Below, piece after piece: positions 12,395 through 22,046 of a stretch of 64,000 bases of DNA. This stretch comes from a bacterium. Its GTDB lineage: Bacteria > Planctomycetota > UBA1135 > UBA2386. A program made the position numbers and the translations under genes. The first letter of the stretch is position 1, and each line of letters opens with the position of its first letter. The DNA is taken from positions 178,910-242,909 of the forward strand of contig JAUILN010000010.1 of the NCBI GenBank assembly GCA_030432695.1, read 5' to 3'. The notes below the pieces were generated by a model, which did not search any database, was not told the DNA's origin, and worked only from the letters and a program-made list of their open reading frames with translations.

Positions 12395-13303
12395 TCAGTC
12401 CGCCTCCCCGAAAGTGCGGAGCAGGTGCACGAGCGCCACCATTTCGGGCTCGTCGAGCACTCCGCGGTAGCTCGGCATGCCGACCGGCCACGAGCCCCGG
12501 ATCTCCGCCGCCGGATCGAGGATCGAGCGGAGCAGGCGCTGCGGCGAAGGGCTGCCGGTCGCTGCGAACCGCCGCCGCAGATGGGGACCCGACGCATCGT
12601 CCGCGCCACCGTGGCAGGCCGCGCAACCGTGCTCCTCGAACAGCTCCGCGCCGCGCTCGGCCAACGGCGCGCGCTCGGCGCCAGCGCACCAGCGTTCGTA
12701 CTCCTCGGGTTCGACGACCCGGACCGTACCGATCATCCCCGCGTGCTGGGTACCGCAGTACTCGGCACAGAGCAGCGGATACTCGCCGACCCGGTCCGCG
12801 GCGAACCACAGCGAGGTGAAGCGCCCCGGATACAGGTCCCGCTTGGTCCGCAGCGCCGGCACGTAGAAGCTGTGGATCACGTCCTCGCTGATCATCTGCA
12901 GGACCACGTTGCGGCCTCGCGGCACCGTCAGGTGATTCAGCTCCGCGCGCCCCGACGGGTGCTGGATCTCCCACATCCACTGGCGACCGATCACGTAGAT
13001 CGGCAGCGCGTCGGCGGGCACGCTCGCGGCGCGCGTGAACAGCCCGGCACCGAGCCAGAAGAGCACCAGATTGATCAGCAGCGGGCCCGTCAACCAGAGC
13101 AGCTCGAGTCGGCGGCCGCGGGTGATCGTCGGGTCGTGGCGGCCCGCACCACGGCGGTAGCGGATGCAGAACGCCACCAGCGCGACCAGGATGCCGATGC
13201 CGAACAACAGCGTGATCCCCAGGCCCAGCAGGGTCAGGTCGTCGACCTCGCGAGCCATCCGGCTGGCGGTGCGCAGGCCACCGTCCTGGAACAGCGCGGT
13301 CAT
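12395..13303 (-). CDS. coxB: Cytochrome c oxidase subunit II with fused C-terminal cytochrome c domain (caa3-type)
   Basis: GRQWMWEIQHP, SEDVIHSFYVPALRTKRDLYPG, CAEYCGTQHAGM (CuA), then CAACH haem motif. Confidence 0.95.
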   Translation of the reverse strand: MTALFQDGGLRTASRMAREVDDLTLLGLGITLLFGIGILVALVAFCIRYRRGAGRHDPTITRGRRLELLWLTGPLLINLVLFWLGAGLFTRAASVPADALPIYVIGRQWMWEIQHPSGRAELNHLTVPRGRNVVLQMISEDVIHSFYVPALRTKRDLYPGRFTSLWFAADRVGEYPLLCAEYCGTQHAGMIGTVRVVEPEEYERWCAGAERAPLAERGAELFEEHGCAACHGGADDASGPHLRRRFAATGSPSPQRLLRSILDPAAEIRGSWPVGMPSYRGVLDEPEMVALVHLLRTFGEAD

Positions 13304-14121
13304 CCGGCGACCCTCCGCGCGCGGCGCTCGCGCCACAGGGTCCGTGCGATCAGCAGCAGGAGCAGTCCCGCGGTGAGCACGCCGCCGATCCGCAGCGAGC
13401 GGTCGATCGCCAGTCCGTAGCGACCGGCCGCCGGGTCCCAGCGGTAGCAGAGCAGCAGGAGACGGTCGACGACCCCGCCGACCTCGCCGTCGGCGGCCTG
13501 GACCAGACCCAGTCGCAGATCGCGCGACGGGTACTCGATGCCGCGGAACGCCCGCGACAGCACGCCATCCGGCGACACGATGCAGATGCCCGAGGCGTGC
13601 GCGAACTCGTCGGCCTCCTCCATGTAGCGGTAGCGGAATCCGACCGCGTCGGCGAGTGCGGCGACCGCCGGGGCCGACCCGGTGAGCAGGTGGTAGCCCG
13701 CGCCGCCGGCCTTGCCCCCCGACCACTCACGGATCTGGACCCGCCGCCGCCTCGCGTCGGGAGCACGCTCCGTCGGATCGATGCTGATGAAGGCGACCTG
13801 GTAGTCGGTCCCCGCCCGCAGCGGCATCTTCTCCGCGGCGCGCACCACCTCGCGCACCACCTCGTTGCACAGCACGGGACAGTGGAAGTAGACCAGCGCA
13901 AGGATCATCGGCCGACCGGCCGCGCAGTCGGCGAGCGTGCATGCGGCACCTGCGTCGTCGAGCAGCTCGGTCTCCATCGGCAGTCGCACGCCGATCGGTG
14001 GCTGGAAGCCCACCACGTCGCGGACCTCCGGACCGCTGGCCTGCGCGACGAGGCCCGCCGCGGCACAGAGCGACAGCATGACCCCGAGCGACACCCGGCA
14101 CGAGGATCCGCAGCGCTTCAT
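13300..14121 (-). CDS. SCO1/SenC-family copper chaperone for cytochrome oxidase
   Basis: ILALVYFHCPVLCNEVV (CxxxC), FISIDPTE, YHLLTG; signal peptide and C-terminal TM. Confidence 0.9.
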   Translation of the reverse strand: MKRCGSSCRVSLGVMLSLCAAAGLVAQASGPEVRDVVGFQPPIGVRLPMETELLDDAGAACTLADCAAGRPMILALVYFHCPVLCNEVVREVVRAAEKMPLRAGTDYQVAFISIDPTERAPDARRRRVQIREWSGGKAGGAGYHLLTGSAPAVAALADAVGFRYRYMEEADEFAHASGICIVSPDGVLSRAFRGIEYPSRDLRLGLVQAADGEVGGVVDRLLLLCYRWDPAAGRYGLAIDRSLRIGGVLTAGLLLLLIARTLWRERRARRVAG

Positions 14122-14465
14122 CGGGTCTCCTCCGGAAAGTGACGCCCCGCCTCGATCAGCATCCGGACGGCCCGCTCCACCGGCACGCGGACCAGGCCGG
14201 CCTCGCGATCGACCCAGCGGATCCGATCCGGCAGCTCCGCCTCGACGTCGGGGACGACCGCGGTCCGACCGGGCCTCGACGACCGCACCGACCCCGAGTC
14301 CTCCCGGAGATCCGCGGCGGCACCGGAACGCCGACTCTCGACTCCGGCGCCGAGCCACCACGACACCACGGTGGCCACCGCCAGCAGACCCAGCAGAGTC
14401 GCGGCCATCCACATCGCCACCGACCGTTGCCGGTCGGCGCCGGAATCCGAGCTGGCGCGGTTCAT
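14118..14465 (-). CDS. Small single-TM protein of the ACIII/COX operon (hypothetical)
   Basis: 115 aa; one TM helix (VAMWMAATLLGLLAVATVVSWWLG); 4-bp overlaps with both neighbours support coding. Confidence 0.75.
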   Translation of the reverse strand: MNRASSDSGADRQRSVAMWMAATLLGLLAVATVVSWWLGAGVESRRSGAAADLREDSGSVRSSRPGRTAVVPDVEAELPDRIRWVDREAGLVRVPVERAVRMLIEAGRHFPEETR

Positions 14466-15562
14466 GCCGTCGCCTCCAGCGTCTCGACGGCCAGCAGCCG
14501 GGCCCGAAAGCCACGGCTGAACCATGCGACCCAAAGCCCACCGACCGCGCCCAGCGCAGCAAGATCCCAGCCGCCCAGCAACGGCCCCGCCGGCCGCGCC
14601 GTCGGCGTGATCAGCCAGATCTGCTCGCCCAGCTGCATCGCGACGAGCCACGCGGCCAGGGCCACCAAGAGCCGGGTGCGCCGCTTGTATGCCCGGGACA
14701 GCAGCAGCACGAAGGGCACCACGAAGTGGCCGAGCACCAGCGCCAGGCCGAAGCCGAGCGTCCACGCATCGCCACGCGCCGCGAACCACGCGGCGTCGGC
14801 GGGCAGGTTGGCACTCCACACGATCAGCCACTCGGTGAAGGCGAGGTAGCTCCAACCGAGCACCAGCGCCAGCAACAGGTTGCCCTGGTCGATCCGTCCG
14901 GCCTCGTCGTCGGGATCGCGGGAACTCCGGCCGCACTGCACTGCGACCACCGCCACGGCAAGGCTCGCCAGCATCTGCCCGGTGAAGGCCTTCGCGCCGA
15001 TCGACATGCTCAGGAACTCGGGGTCGAGCGCCATGACCCAGTCGATCGCGGTGACGGTCACCGCGAACAGATGCACGATCAGGATCACGCCCGCCGCGCC
15101 CTGACCGAGAGGTCGACCGCGCCTCGAGGCCCGCCACGCCACCGCGCACCAACCGCCGAGCAGCACCAGCGACCGCAGCCCCCAAGCCGATGGCTGGTAG
15201 AGCGCACGTCGATGCGCCGCCTCCCCGGCCAGTTCGTCGGCGTGCAGCAACGTCCCCGCGAACGGCCACAACAACACGAACACCGGCAACATCCACGGCA
15301 GGGTGGCGGCCGCCGCGCCCAGGGCGGGCCGGAGAGCCGCCCCCCACCGCCCCCCGGTGAGGGCGTGCACGCAGAGCCACGCCAGCGCGCCGAGTGGTAG
15401 CCCCACCCAGAAGGTGAACGACAGGAGCCAGGCGGTGCCGAGCTCACGCGGGGCCCAGACGACACCGAGGACACAGAGCAGCGTGCCTACCGCAGCACAC
15501 GACCAGCCGACCCGCTCGACGCGTTCCAACACCCGGGAGTTGGCCGCTCCGGTGGCGGTCAT
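14462..15562 (-). CDS. actF: Alternative Complex III quinol-oxidoreductase membrane subunit ActF
   Basis: Polytopic; YQPSAWGLRSLVLLGGW, AVTVTAIDWVMALDPEFLSMSIGAKAFTGQMLASLA, syntenic position. Confidence 0.88.
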   Translation of the reverse strand: MTATGAANSRVLERVERVGWSCAAVGTLLCVLGVVWAPRELGTAWLLSFTFWVGLPLGALAWLCVHALTGGRWGAALRPALGAAAATLPWMLPVFVLLWPFAGTLLHADELAGEAAHRRALYQPSAWGLRSLVLLGGWCAVAWRASRRGRPLGQGAAGVILIVHLFAVTVTAIDWVMALDPEFLSMSIGAKAFTGQMLASLAVAVVAVQCGRSSRDPDDEAGRIDQGNLLLALVLGWSYLAFTEWLIVWSANLPADAAWFAARGDAWTLGFGLALVLGHFVVPFVLLLSRAYKRRTRLLVALAAWLVAMQLGEQIWLITPTARPAGPLLGGWDLAALGAVGGLWVAWFSRGFRARLLAVETLEATA

Positions 15563-16122
15563 CGATCACGACCTCCCGCTGCCCCGGAGTCCAACTGCCG
15601 CCGCTCGGCGTCCGCCAGTCGATCGACCGGCACCGACCACGCGCGCTGCAGCGCCCGGATCCAAGCCACCGCAGCCCAGCGCTCGCGCGGATCGAGCAGT
15701 TCGGAGAACCCGACCATGCTGCCACGACCGTCCGCGACGACCTCGTGCAACGCCGCGTCGGACGCCTCGCGCAGCGCCGCGAGGTGATAGGAGCGTGGCC
15801 GAGGGAACCCACGCCGCACGACCTCGCCATCGCCGACACCGGTGACGCCGTGGCACGGCGCGCAGTGCACGTCGTGCACCGTCCGCCCGAGTGCGAACAG
15901 CGCCGCATCCGCGGTGAATGGCGGCCGAGGCACCGAGTCGGAGCCCACTGCCACGGCTCCGGACGGCGGCAGATCCGGGAGGGCGACGATCCACCGCCCG
16001 CGCCGCGGCTCGTAGGCCTCGAGCTTGCGCTGATCCACCATCGGATCGGCGCAGCCGCCGAGGATCCCGGCCGCCAGCAGCCAGCCACCCAGCCAACCGC
16101 GCATCCGGACGCAGGACTTCAC
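15559..16122 (-). CDS. actE: ACIII monohaem cytochrome c subunit ActE (lipoprotein)
   Basis: GTG start; lipobox ILGGC; MVDQRKLEAYEPRR; HCAPCHGVTGVGDGEVVRRGFPRPRSYH with one CxxCH. Confidence 0.9.
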   Translation of the reverse strand: MKSCVRMRGWLGGWLLAAGILGGCADPMVDQRKLEAYEPRRGRWIVALPDLPPSGAVAVGSDSVPRPPFTADAALFALGRTVHDVHCAPCHGVTGVGDGEVVRRGFPRPRSYHLAALREASDAALHEVVADGRGSMVGFSELLDPRERWAAVAWIRALQRAWSVPVDRLADAERRQLDSGAAGGRDR

Positions 16123-18005
16123 CCGGGCACCTCCCGCACCTGCAGGGCGCGCAGCGGCACCAGACCTTGGTGCGCCCATCCGACACCCGGGGCTCCGCGG
16201 GCCGGCACGCAGAGGAAGTAACGGTCCTGCGACGCCCGCTCGAATCCGTCGACCGCGAACAGCGGATGGTGCGGACGCGGGAGTCCGGTGCGCACCATCA
16301 GCCCGACCAGCGTCGCCAGCGCCGCACCCAGCACGGTGAGCTCGAAGGCGATCGGCACGAATGCCGACCAGCTCGCCAACGCCTTGCCGCCGACGTGGAT
16401 CGGGTAGTCGACGACCCCCGTCCAGTACTGCATCCCGAGCGCACCGATGAGCCCGAGCACCCCACCTGCCAGCGTCCAACGCGCGACCCGCGACGGCGAC
16501 AGACCGAGCGCCTCGCCGAGCCCCTCGACCGGCGTCGGCGTGAACGCATCGACCTCGGCGACGCCGGCCGCACGCAGGGTCTTGGCCGCAGCGACGATCT
16601 CGTCGCGACCGGCGAACTCCAGCAGCAGGCGGCCCGCCCCCCGGCCACGCAGCTCCTCGACCGATCGCGCCACCGGTCGCGGCGGCTCCGAATCGTCGGG
16701 CGGACGGTCCGCGACCTGCTCCTTGACCTCGTGGATCGACACCGGGGGCAGGAGCCGCACGAACAGCAGCATCGCCAGGAAGAACAGTCCCAGTGATCCG
16801 GCGAGGGTCGCCCAGTCCCAGAAGGTCGCCTGGAACGCACCGGATGCGGACGCCAGATGGCCGTGCTCCAGCGACTGCACGACGATCATGAAGCGCTCGA
16901 TCCACATCCCGACCAGCACCGCGCAGCCGATTCCGAACAGCGCGAGCGGGCTGCGCCGACACCGCGGCCACCACAGCAGCTGCGGCAGCAGCACATTGCA
17001 CGTCACCTGCGCGTAGAAGGCCGGCGCGCGCCCACCGTGCAGCCGGTCGCCGAGCACCGCGAGTTCGACCTCCTCGCCGCCGTACCAGCCGAACAGGAAC
17101 TCGCACGCGTAGCCGTAGCCGACGATCCAGGCGGTCACCAGGGTGAGCCGGGCCAGCGCGTCGAAGTGGCGCGCCGTGACGAACCGGTCCAGCCCCATGA
17201 AGCGACGCATCGGTACGCCGAGCACGAACACCATCGCCAGACCCGACAGAATCGCGCCGGCGACGAAGAACGGCGGCTGCAGCGTCGAGTGCCAACCCGG
17301 CTGGACACCGATCGCGAAGTCGGTCGCGACGATCGAGTGCACGGAGACGACCAGCGGCGTCGCCAGTCCGGCCAGCAGCCAATAGGCGGTGCGGTACTCG
17401 CGCCAGTGCCGCGCCGAGCCCCGCCAACCCAGCGCCAGGATCCCGAACAGCTTCTGCCGCACGCCGCGCGCCCGGTCGCGCAGCGTGGCGAGGTCGGGCA
17501 GCAGGCCGAGGTAGAAGAACACCACCGAGACCGTCGCGTAGGTCAGGATCGCGAACACGTCCCACACCAGCGAACTCCGCCACTGCGGCCACACCCCCAT
17601 GGTGTTCGGATAGGGCAGCAGCCAGTAGAAGCGGTCGGGGCGCCCGAGGTGGAGGATCGGGAACAGCCCGGCGCAGGCGATCGCGAACAGCGTCATCGCC
17701 TCGGCGAAGCGGTTGATCTCGCGGCGCCAACCCTGGCGGAGCAGCAGCAGGATCGCGGAGATCAACGTGCCGGCGTGGCCGATGCCGATCCACCACACGA
17801 AGTTGGCGATCGCGAAGCCCCAACCCACCGGCATCCGGATGCCCCAGATGCCCACCCCCACCAGGAACAGCCAGGTGATCGCGGCGGTCAGCAGCAGCAC
17901 CAGCGACGCCGACGCGCCGACCGCGAGCCACCACGGCAGCCGCGCCACCGACGCGCCGAAGGTCGTCTCGACGCCCGCGTCGATCGAAGGGACGTCCCGG
18001 GTCAC
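16119..18005 (-). CDS. Fused ActC (NrfD-like) and ActD (DUF3341) ACIII membrane subunits
   Basis: One uninterrupted frame from the GTG overlapping the actB stop: polytopic NrfD-like segment (IANFVWWIGIGHAGTLISAILLLLRQGWR...) followed by a DUF3341-like segment (AGRLLLEFAGRDEIVAAAKTLRAAG...VDYPIHVGGKALASWSAFVPIAFELTVLGAAL). Confidence 0.88.
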   Translation of the reverse strand: MTRDVPSIDAGVETTFGASVARLPWWLAVGASASLVLLLTAAITWLFLVGVGIWGIRMPVGWGFAIANFVWWIGIGHAGTLISAILLLLRQGWRREINRFAEAMTLFAIACAGLFPILHLGRPDRFYWLLPYPNTMGVWPQWRSSLVWDVFAILTYATVSVVFFYLGLLPDLATLRDRARGVRQKLFGILALGWRGSARHWREYRTAYWLLAGLATPLVVSVHSIVATDFAIGVQPGWHSTLQPPFFVAGAILSGLAMVFVLGVPMRRFMGLDRFVTARHFDALARLTLVTAWIVGYGYACEFLFGWYGGEEVELAVLGDRLHGGRAPAFYAQVTCNVLLPQLLWWPRCRRSPLALFGIGCAVLVGMWIERFMIVVQSLEHGHLASASGAFQATFWDWATLAGSLGLFFLAMLLFVRLLPPVSIHEVKEQVADRPPDDSEPPRPVARSVEELRGRGAGRLLLEFAGRDEIVAAAKTLRAAGVAEVDAFTPTPVEGLGEALGLSPSRVARWTLAGGVLGLIGALGMQYWTGVVDYPIHVGGKALASWSAFVPIAFELTVLGAALATLVGLMVRTGLPRPHHPLFAVDGFERASQDRYFLCVPARGAPGVGWAHQGLVPLRALQVREVPG

Positions 18006-20974
18006 GGCGGCAGCTCCGGGTTGCGGTTCACGAACACCATCGCGTAGCTGGTCCGCGGCCGGGTGTTCAGGTGCGCCAGCAGCGCGTGCTCGCCGGGCCG
18101 CCGCCGCGCCACCGAGACCCTCGAGTCGCGATCGGCGATGTCGCCGAACACGATCGCCTCGGTCGGACAGACGCTCTGGCAGGCGGTGACCACGTCGCCG
18201 TCGCGCCGCTCCCGCCCCTCGATCTTGGCCTCGATCCGCGCTCGGTTGATCCGCTGCACGCAGTAGGTGCACTTCTCCATCACCCCGCGCGAACGCACGG
18301 TGACCTGCGGATTGCGCTGCGGGAAGCGCGCCTCCGACTCGTGCTCCGCGTAGGCGAAGAAGTTGAAGCGCCGCACCTTGTAGGGACAGTTGTTGGCGCA
18401 GTAGCGGGTGCCGACGCAGCGGTTGTAGACCATCTCGTTCAGCCCTTCGCTGCCGTGCACGGTCGCACCCACCGGGCACACGTACTCGCACGGCGCCGAC
18501 TCACAGTGCACGCAGGCGAGCGGCTGGAAGCGGAACTCGGGGTCGTCGCGGTGCCCGCGGGTGTGGACGTCGAGCCGCAGCCAGTGCATCTCCCGGCCGA
18601 CGGTGACCTCCTCCGGTCCGACGGTCGGCACGTTGTTCTCCGCCTGGCAGGCGACCACGCAGGCCGAGCAGCCGACGCAGGAGTTCAGGTCGATCGACAT
18701 GCCCCACTGCACCGGCGCACCCCAGGCGCCCTCGTCGGGATCGGGGCGCACGTCGGCCAGCGAGCGCGCGGGCGTGCCCGGGACCTCCGCCCCCAACAGC
18801 TCGGCAGGATGCTGCGCGAGCGCCTCGTAGGAGGCCACCGGCGCGGCGTGGCTTTGGGTGCTGGCGTCGTGAGGTTGGATCAGCGCGAGCGACCGACGAC
18901 CACCGGTCGGCACCAACTCGACCGCCACCGGCGCGGCCTCGGCGGCGCGGGCGGCCTGCAGACGATGGAAATCGACACCCCGGCGCCGCGGGTCGGTGCG
19001 CGGTGAATCGCCACCGTGGCCCAGGCGCAGCACCACGAGCCCCTCGGCCTGGCCGGGAACGGCGAGCACCGGCGCCCGCACCGCCTCCGCTCCCACCCGG
19101 ACGTCCACCTCGTCGCCGTCGCGCAGCCCGAGTCGATCGCGGTCGGCCTCGTGCACCAGCACCGCGTCACCCCAGGTCAGGCGCGCGAAGGGGTCGGGCA
19201 GCTCCTGCAGCCACGGGTTGCCGGCAAGCCGGCCGTCCCACGCGGTGGGGTCGGGTCGGAACGTGGCTTCGAGCGCCGGGCCGGGATCGGTGTGGAGGGA
19301 CTCGCGGACGGCGCGGAGTCGATCGTCGAGCCCCGTGAAGTCATCCTCCGACAGCTCGAACGGCACGGACTCGCTGCCCTCGACCTGTCCGCGTCGCAGG
19401 CACTCCTCCCACCAGCCGGACCGCTCGGCGACCGACCGTTCCGACCAGGTCGCCCGCACGGCGTCGCGCGGCGCCGTCTCCGCGTCACCCGCCGGCTCCT
19501 CGTCACCCGCCGGCTCCTCGTCACCCAGCAGCGCGAGGCACAGCTGCAACGCGGAGACGCCCCCGAACAGCGGCGCGATCACCGGCTGCTGGATCGTCGT
19601 AGTGCCGTCCGCGCCCCGCGCATCCCCCCAGGCCTCGAGTTCGTGGGTCTGCGGCAGGTGCCACCGGCAGGCGCGGGCGGTCTCGTCGTAGTGGCTGCCG
19701 AGGTGCACCGAGAACGGCACCGCACCGAACGCCTCGGCCCACCGATCCCGCTCGATCCCGGAACCGCCGGGCGCGGTGAGCAGGGGGTTCTCGCCGAGCA
19801 CGACCAACGCCTCCACGCCCGACTCCGCGTCCAGGGCCTGGAACAGCGAGCGGAGCGAGTCGACCCGACTGCCCGGGTCGACGACCACCGGCTCGATCGA
19901 GCGGAGCACGCGACCGAAGCCGCCGAGACCGTGGACGATCGCCAGGCCGAGCGCGTGGCAGTCGGCGGGCAGCGCATCACCGACCAACACCAGCGATCGA
20001 TCGGCACCGCGGCGCAGGTCATCGACCACCGCGACCGCGAAGCCGCGGAGCCGCGCCGGCAGGGCCTCGATCGGCACCGGGGAGTCGACGACCTCGAGTT
20101 CCCCGGCCACCGCCCACAGGAGCCGCCGCGCTTCCGAGGGCCGTAGCGCGATGCGGTGGTCGGCCCGGGCGCCGAAGGTGGTCGGGAAGGACTCGGCCGC
20201 GTACGAGCGCAGCGGCGTCGTCCGCTCGCCCCCGAGTCCGAGGGTCCGCCGCGCCCGGGACCAGCCGCGGGCATTCGGCAGGCGGGCCGGATCCGCGTCG
20301 AGCGGATCGGCATCCACCGACAACACCACGTCGGCGGCTCCGAGATCGGGCACGCACTCGAACACCTCGCCGGTCGCGAGTTCGGCACCGCGACGCCGGA
20401 CGTCGCCGTCGAAGCGGTCCGAGCTGTGCCAACGCAGCTCCGGGTAACGCTCCTCGAGGCGCCGCTTCAACCGCGCCAGGGTCGGCGAGGTCGAGTTCGG
20501 TGCCAGGACGCGGATCGAACCCGGCGTGCGTACACGGTCCGGCCGCTCGACCAACTCGGTCCAGGCAGCCCGGAAGTCCTGCCACGACGCGAGCCCATCG
20601 GGCCCACGAACTGCGCGCGACCGGCCGGGGTCGTAGAGCTGCAGGATCTCTGCCTGGGTCCGGGCATCGACCGCTCCGCGACCGAGCGGATGCAGCGGAT
20701 TGCCGTCGATGCGCCGCGGCAGTCCGTCGATGGTCTCGACCAGCACGCCGGTCGCGTAGCCCGACAGCGTCAGCGCGGTGGCGAATCGGGCGCCGTCGCG
20801 AGGCTCCCGATCCAGAGCGGGATCGAGCGCGACGACCTCCTCGAGAACTCTGCTGCCCCGACAGCCGCCGGCCGCCGCCAAGGTCAGACAGGCCGACATC
20901 CTGGCGAGGAACTCGCGACGGTCGGACCCGCCGCCTTCGCGACCGAGCGAGTCGTTCCTACGGTCGTCGCTCAT
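18002..20974 (-). CDS. actB: ACIII molybdopterin-like/iron-sulfur subunit ActB
   Basis: Tat-like DRREFLARM; C-terminal four-cluster ferredoxin domain CVGCSACVVACQAENN, CVHCESAPCEYVCP, CVGTRYCANNCPY, CTYCVQ...CQSVCP. Confidence 0.95.
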   Translation of the reverse strand: MSDDRRNDSLGREGGGSDRREFLARMSACLTLAAAGGCRGSRVLEEVVALDPALDREPRDGARFATALTLSGYATGVLVETIDGLPRRIDGNPLHPLGRGAVDARTQAEILQLYDPGRSRAVRGPDGLASWQDFRAAWTELVERPDRVRTPGSIRVLAPNSTSPTLARLKRRLEERYPELRWHSSDRFDGDVRRRGAELATGEVFECVPDLGAADVVLSVDADPLDADPARLPNARGWSRARRTLGLGGERTTPLRSYAAESFPTTFGARADHRIALRPSEARRLLWAVAGELEVVDSPVPIEALPARLRGFAVAVVDDLRRGADRSLVLVGDALPADCHALGLAIVHGLGGFGRVLRSIEPVVVDPGSRVDSLRSLFQALDAESGVEALVVLGENPLLTAPGGSGIERDRWAEAFGAVPFSVHLGSHYDETARACRWHLPQTHELEAWGDARGADGTTTIQQPVIAPLFGGVSALQLCLALLGDEEPAGDEEPAGDAETAPRDAVRATWSERSVAERSGWWEECLRRGQVEGSESVPFELSEDDFTGLDDRLRAVRESLHTDPGPALEATFRPDPTAWDGRLAGNPWLQELPDPFARLTWGDAVLVHEADRDRLGLRDGDEVDVRVGAEAVRAPVLAVPGQAEGLVVLRLGHGGDSPRTDPRRRGVDFHRLQAARAAEAAPVAVELVPTGGRRSLALIQPHDASTQSHAAPVASYEALAQHPAELLGAEVPGTPARSLADVRPDPDEGAWGAPVQWGMSIDLNSCVGCSACVVACQAENNVPTVGPEEVTVGREMHWLRLDVHTRGHRDDPEFRFQPLACVHCESAPCEYVCPVGATVHGSEGLNEMVYNRCVGTRYCANNCPYKVRRFNFFAYAEHESEARFPQRNPQVTVRSRGVMEKCTYCVQRINRARIEAKIEGRERRDGDVVTACQSVCPTEAIVFGDIADRDSRVSVARRRPGEHALLAHLNTRPRTSYAMVFVNRNPELPP
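19484..19526 (-). repeat. 18-bp coding tandem repeat in actB (about 2.4 copies)
   Basis: Plus-strand unit GTCACCCGCCGGCTCCTC; encodes the repeated GDEEPA. Confidence 0.9.
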
Positions 20975-21627
20975 CGATGGCAGACCCCGCAGTCGGTCAG
21001 GCCGTCACGTCGGATCCCGTAGCGCTGCAGCAGCTCCGGGCCGCGCTCCGCTTGGTCGGCCGGTGGCGCCCAGTCCATCACGAAGATCTCATCGGCCGCA
21101 CGAAGGTGCGGTGCAGGGTCCCTATGGCACTCGATACACCATCGCATCTGCAGGGCCTGCACCTGGCGGGTCAGCAACATCCGGTCGACGCGGCCGTGGC
21201 AGGTCGAACACCCGACGCCGTTGCGCACGTGCACCGCGTGGTGGAAGTAGACGTAGTCGGGCAGGTCGTAGACCCTCGACCAACGCAGCGGGACACGGGT
21301 GCGGCCGCTCGCCCGGACCGGCGCGAGCATCGCGGCGTCCTGCCAGATCTCGCCATGGCAGATCAGGCATACGTCCGCAGCCGGGATGCCGGCGTTCGCA
21401 TCCTCGAGCACCCGACGGTGGCATAGACGACAATCGAGTCCGACCTCCGAGACGTGGTGCTCGTGACTGAAGGGTACCGGCTGCGCCGGAGTCAGATCGC
21501 GCCCGGAGTACCAATCGCTCCGGACCCCCTCCTGCCATAGCCACAACGCGCCGCCGAGCGCGACGAACAGGGTCGGAACACTCGCCCGCGCGACCGAGTT
21601 CCAGACGGGACCGAACAACTGCGGCAT
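20971..21627 (-). CDS. actA: ACIII pentahaem cytochrome c subunit ActA
   Basis: Five CxxCH: CRLCH, CLICH, CSTCH, CIECH, CGVCH; N-terminal TM anchor; first gene of the operon. Confidence 0.95.
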   Translation of the reverse strand: MPQLFGPVWNSVARASVPTLFVALGGALWLWQEGVRSDWYSGRDLTPAQPVPFSHEHHVSEVGLDCRLCHRRVLEDANAGIPAADVCLICHGEIWQDAAMLAPVRASGRTRVPLRWSRVYDLPDYVYFHHAVHVRNGVGCSTCHGRVDRMLLTRQVQALQMRWCIECHRDPAPHLRAADEIFVMDWAPPADQAERGPELLQRYGIRRDGLTDCGVCHR

Positions 21628-21970
21628 GGCGAGTCGAGCGCTGGCGCAACGTGCATGCCGGAGCAGATCGCCCCAGGACCCGCGGCGACAGCGGCGCACG
21701 ATCGCTCCCGGCCGCGGGCCGACCACCTCGATTGTAGAAAGCGCAGCCGCAGTGCCCGCGGTGGTCCGGAGCCCCGATGCCTTGGTTCACGCCGACCGCG
21801 TCGCGACGCGTGGACGCGGAACTGCAGCGGAACACGCATTGCATTCCAGCTCCTGCCAGCGTGCCGACCCGCACGTCGTCCCTGATCTACGACTTCCGTG
21901 AATCTGCGCGCCCCGCGCTGATTCTCGGGAGGAGTCGATCCAAACAACACCATCAGCGCGACCGACTGCT

Positions 21971-22001
21971 TCGGGGCATGGCGAGCGCCGCGAGCCATGC
22001 C
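21971..22001. promoter_or_regulatory. Perfect 10-bp inverted repeat upstream of the SDR gene
   Basis: GGGGCATGGC-GAGCGCCGCGA-GCCATGCCCC, 46 bp upstream of the ATG at 22047. Confidence 0.5.
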
Positions 22002-22046
22002 CCTTCGGTCGAGGCAGGAGGCCGCGCTGAGGGACTGCGACCGCCG

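Noticed and set aside
21743-21756. GG-N10-GC sigma54-like motif upstream of actA (GGCACTGCGGCTGC, minus)
   Set aside because: Only a partial match to TGGCAC-N5-TTGC; such matches are frequent at 70% GC.
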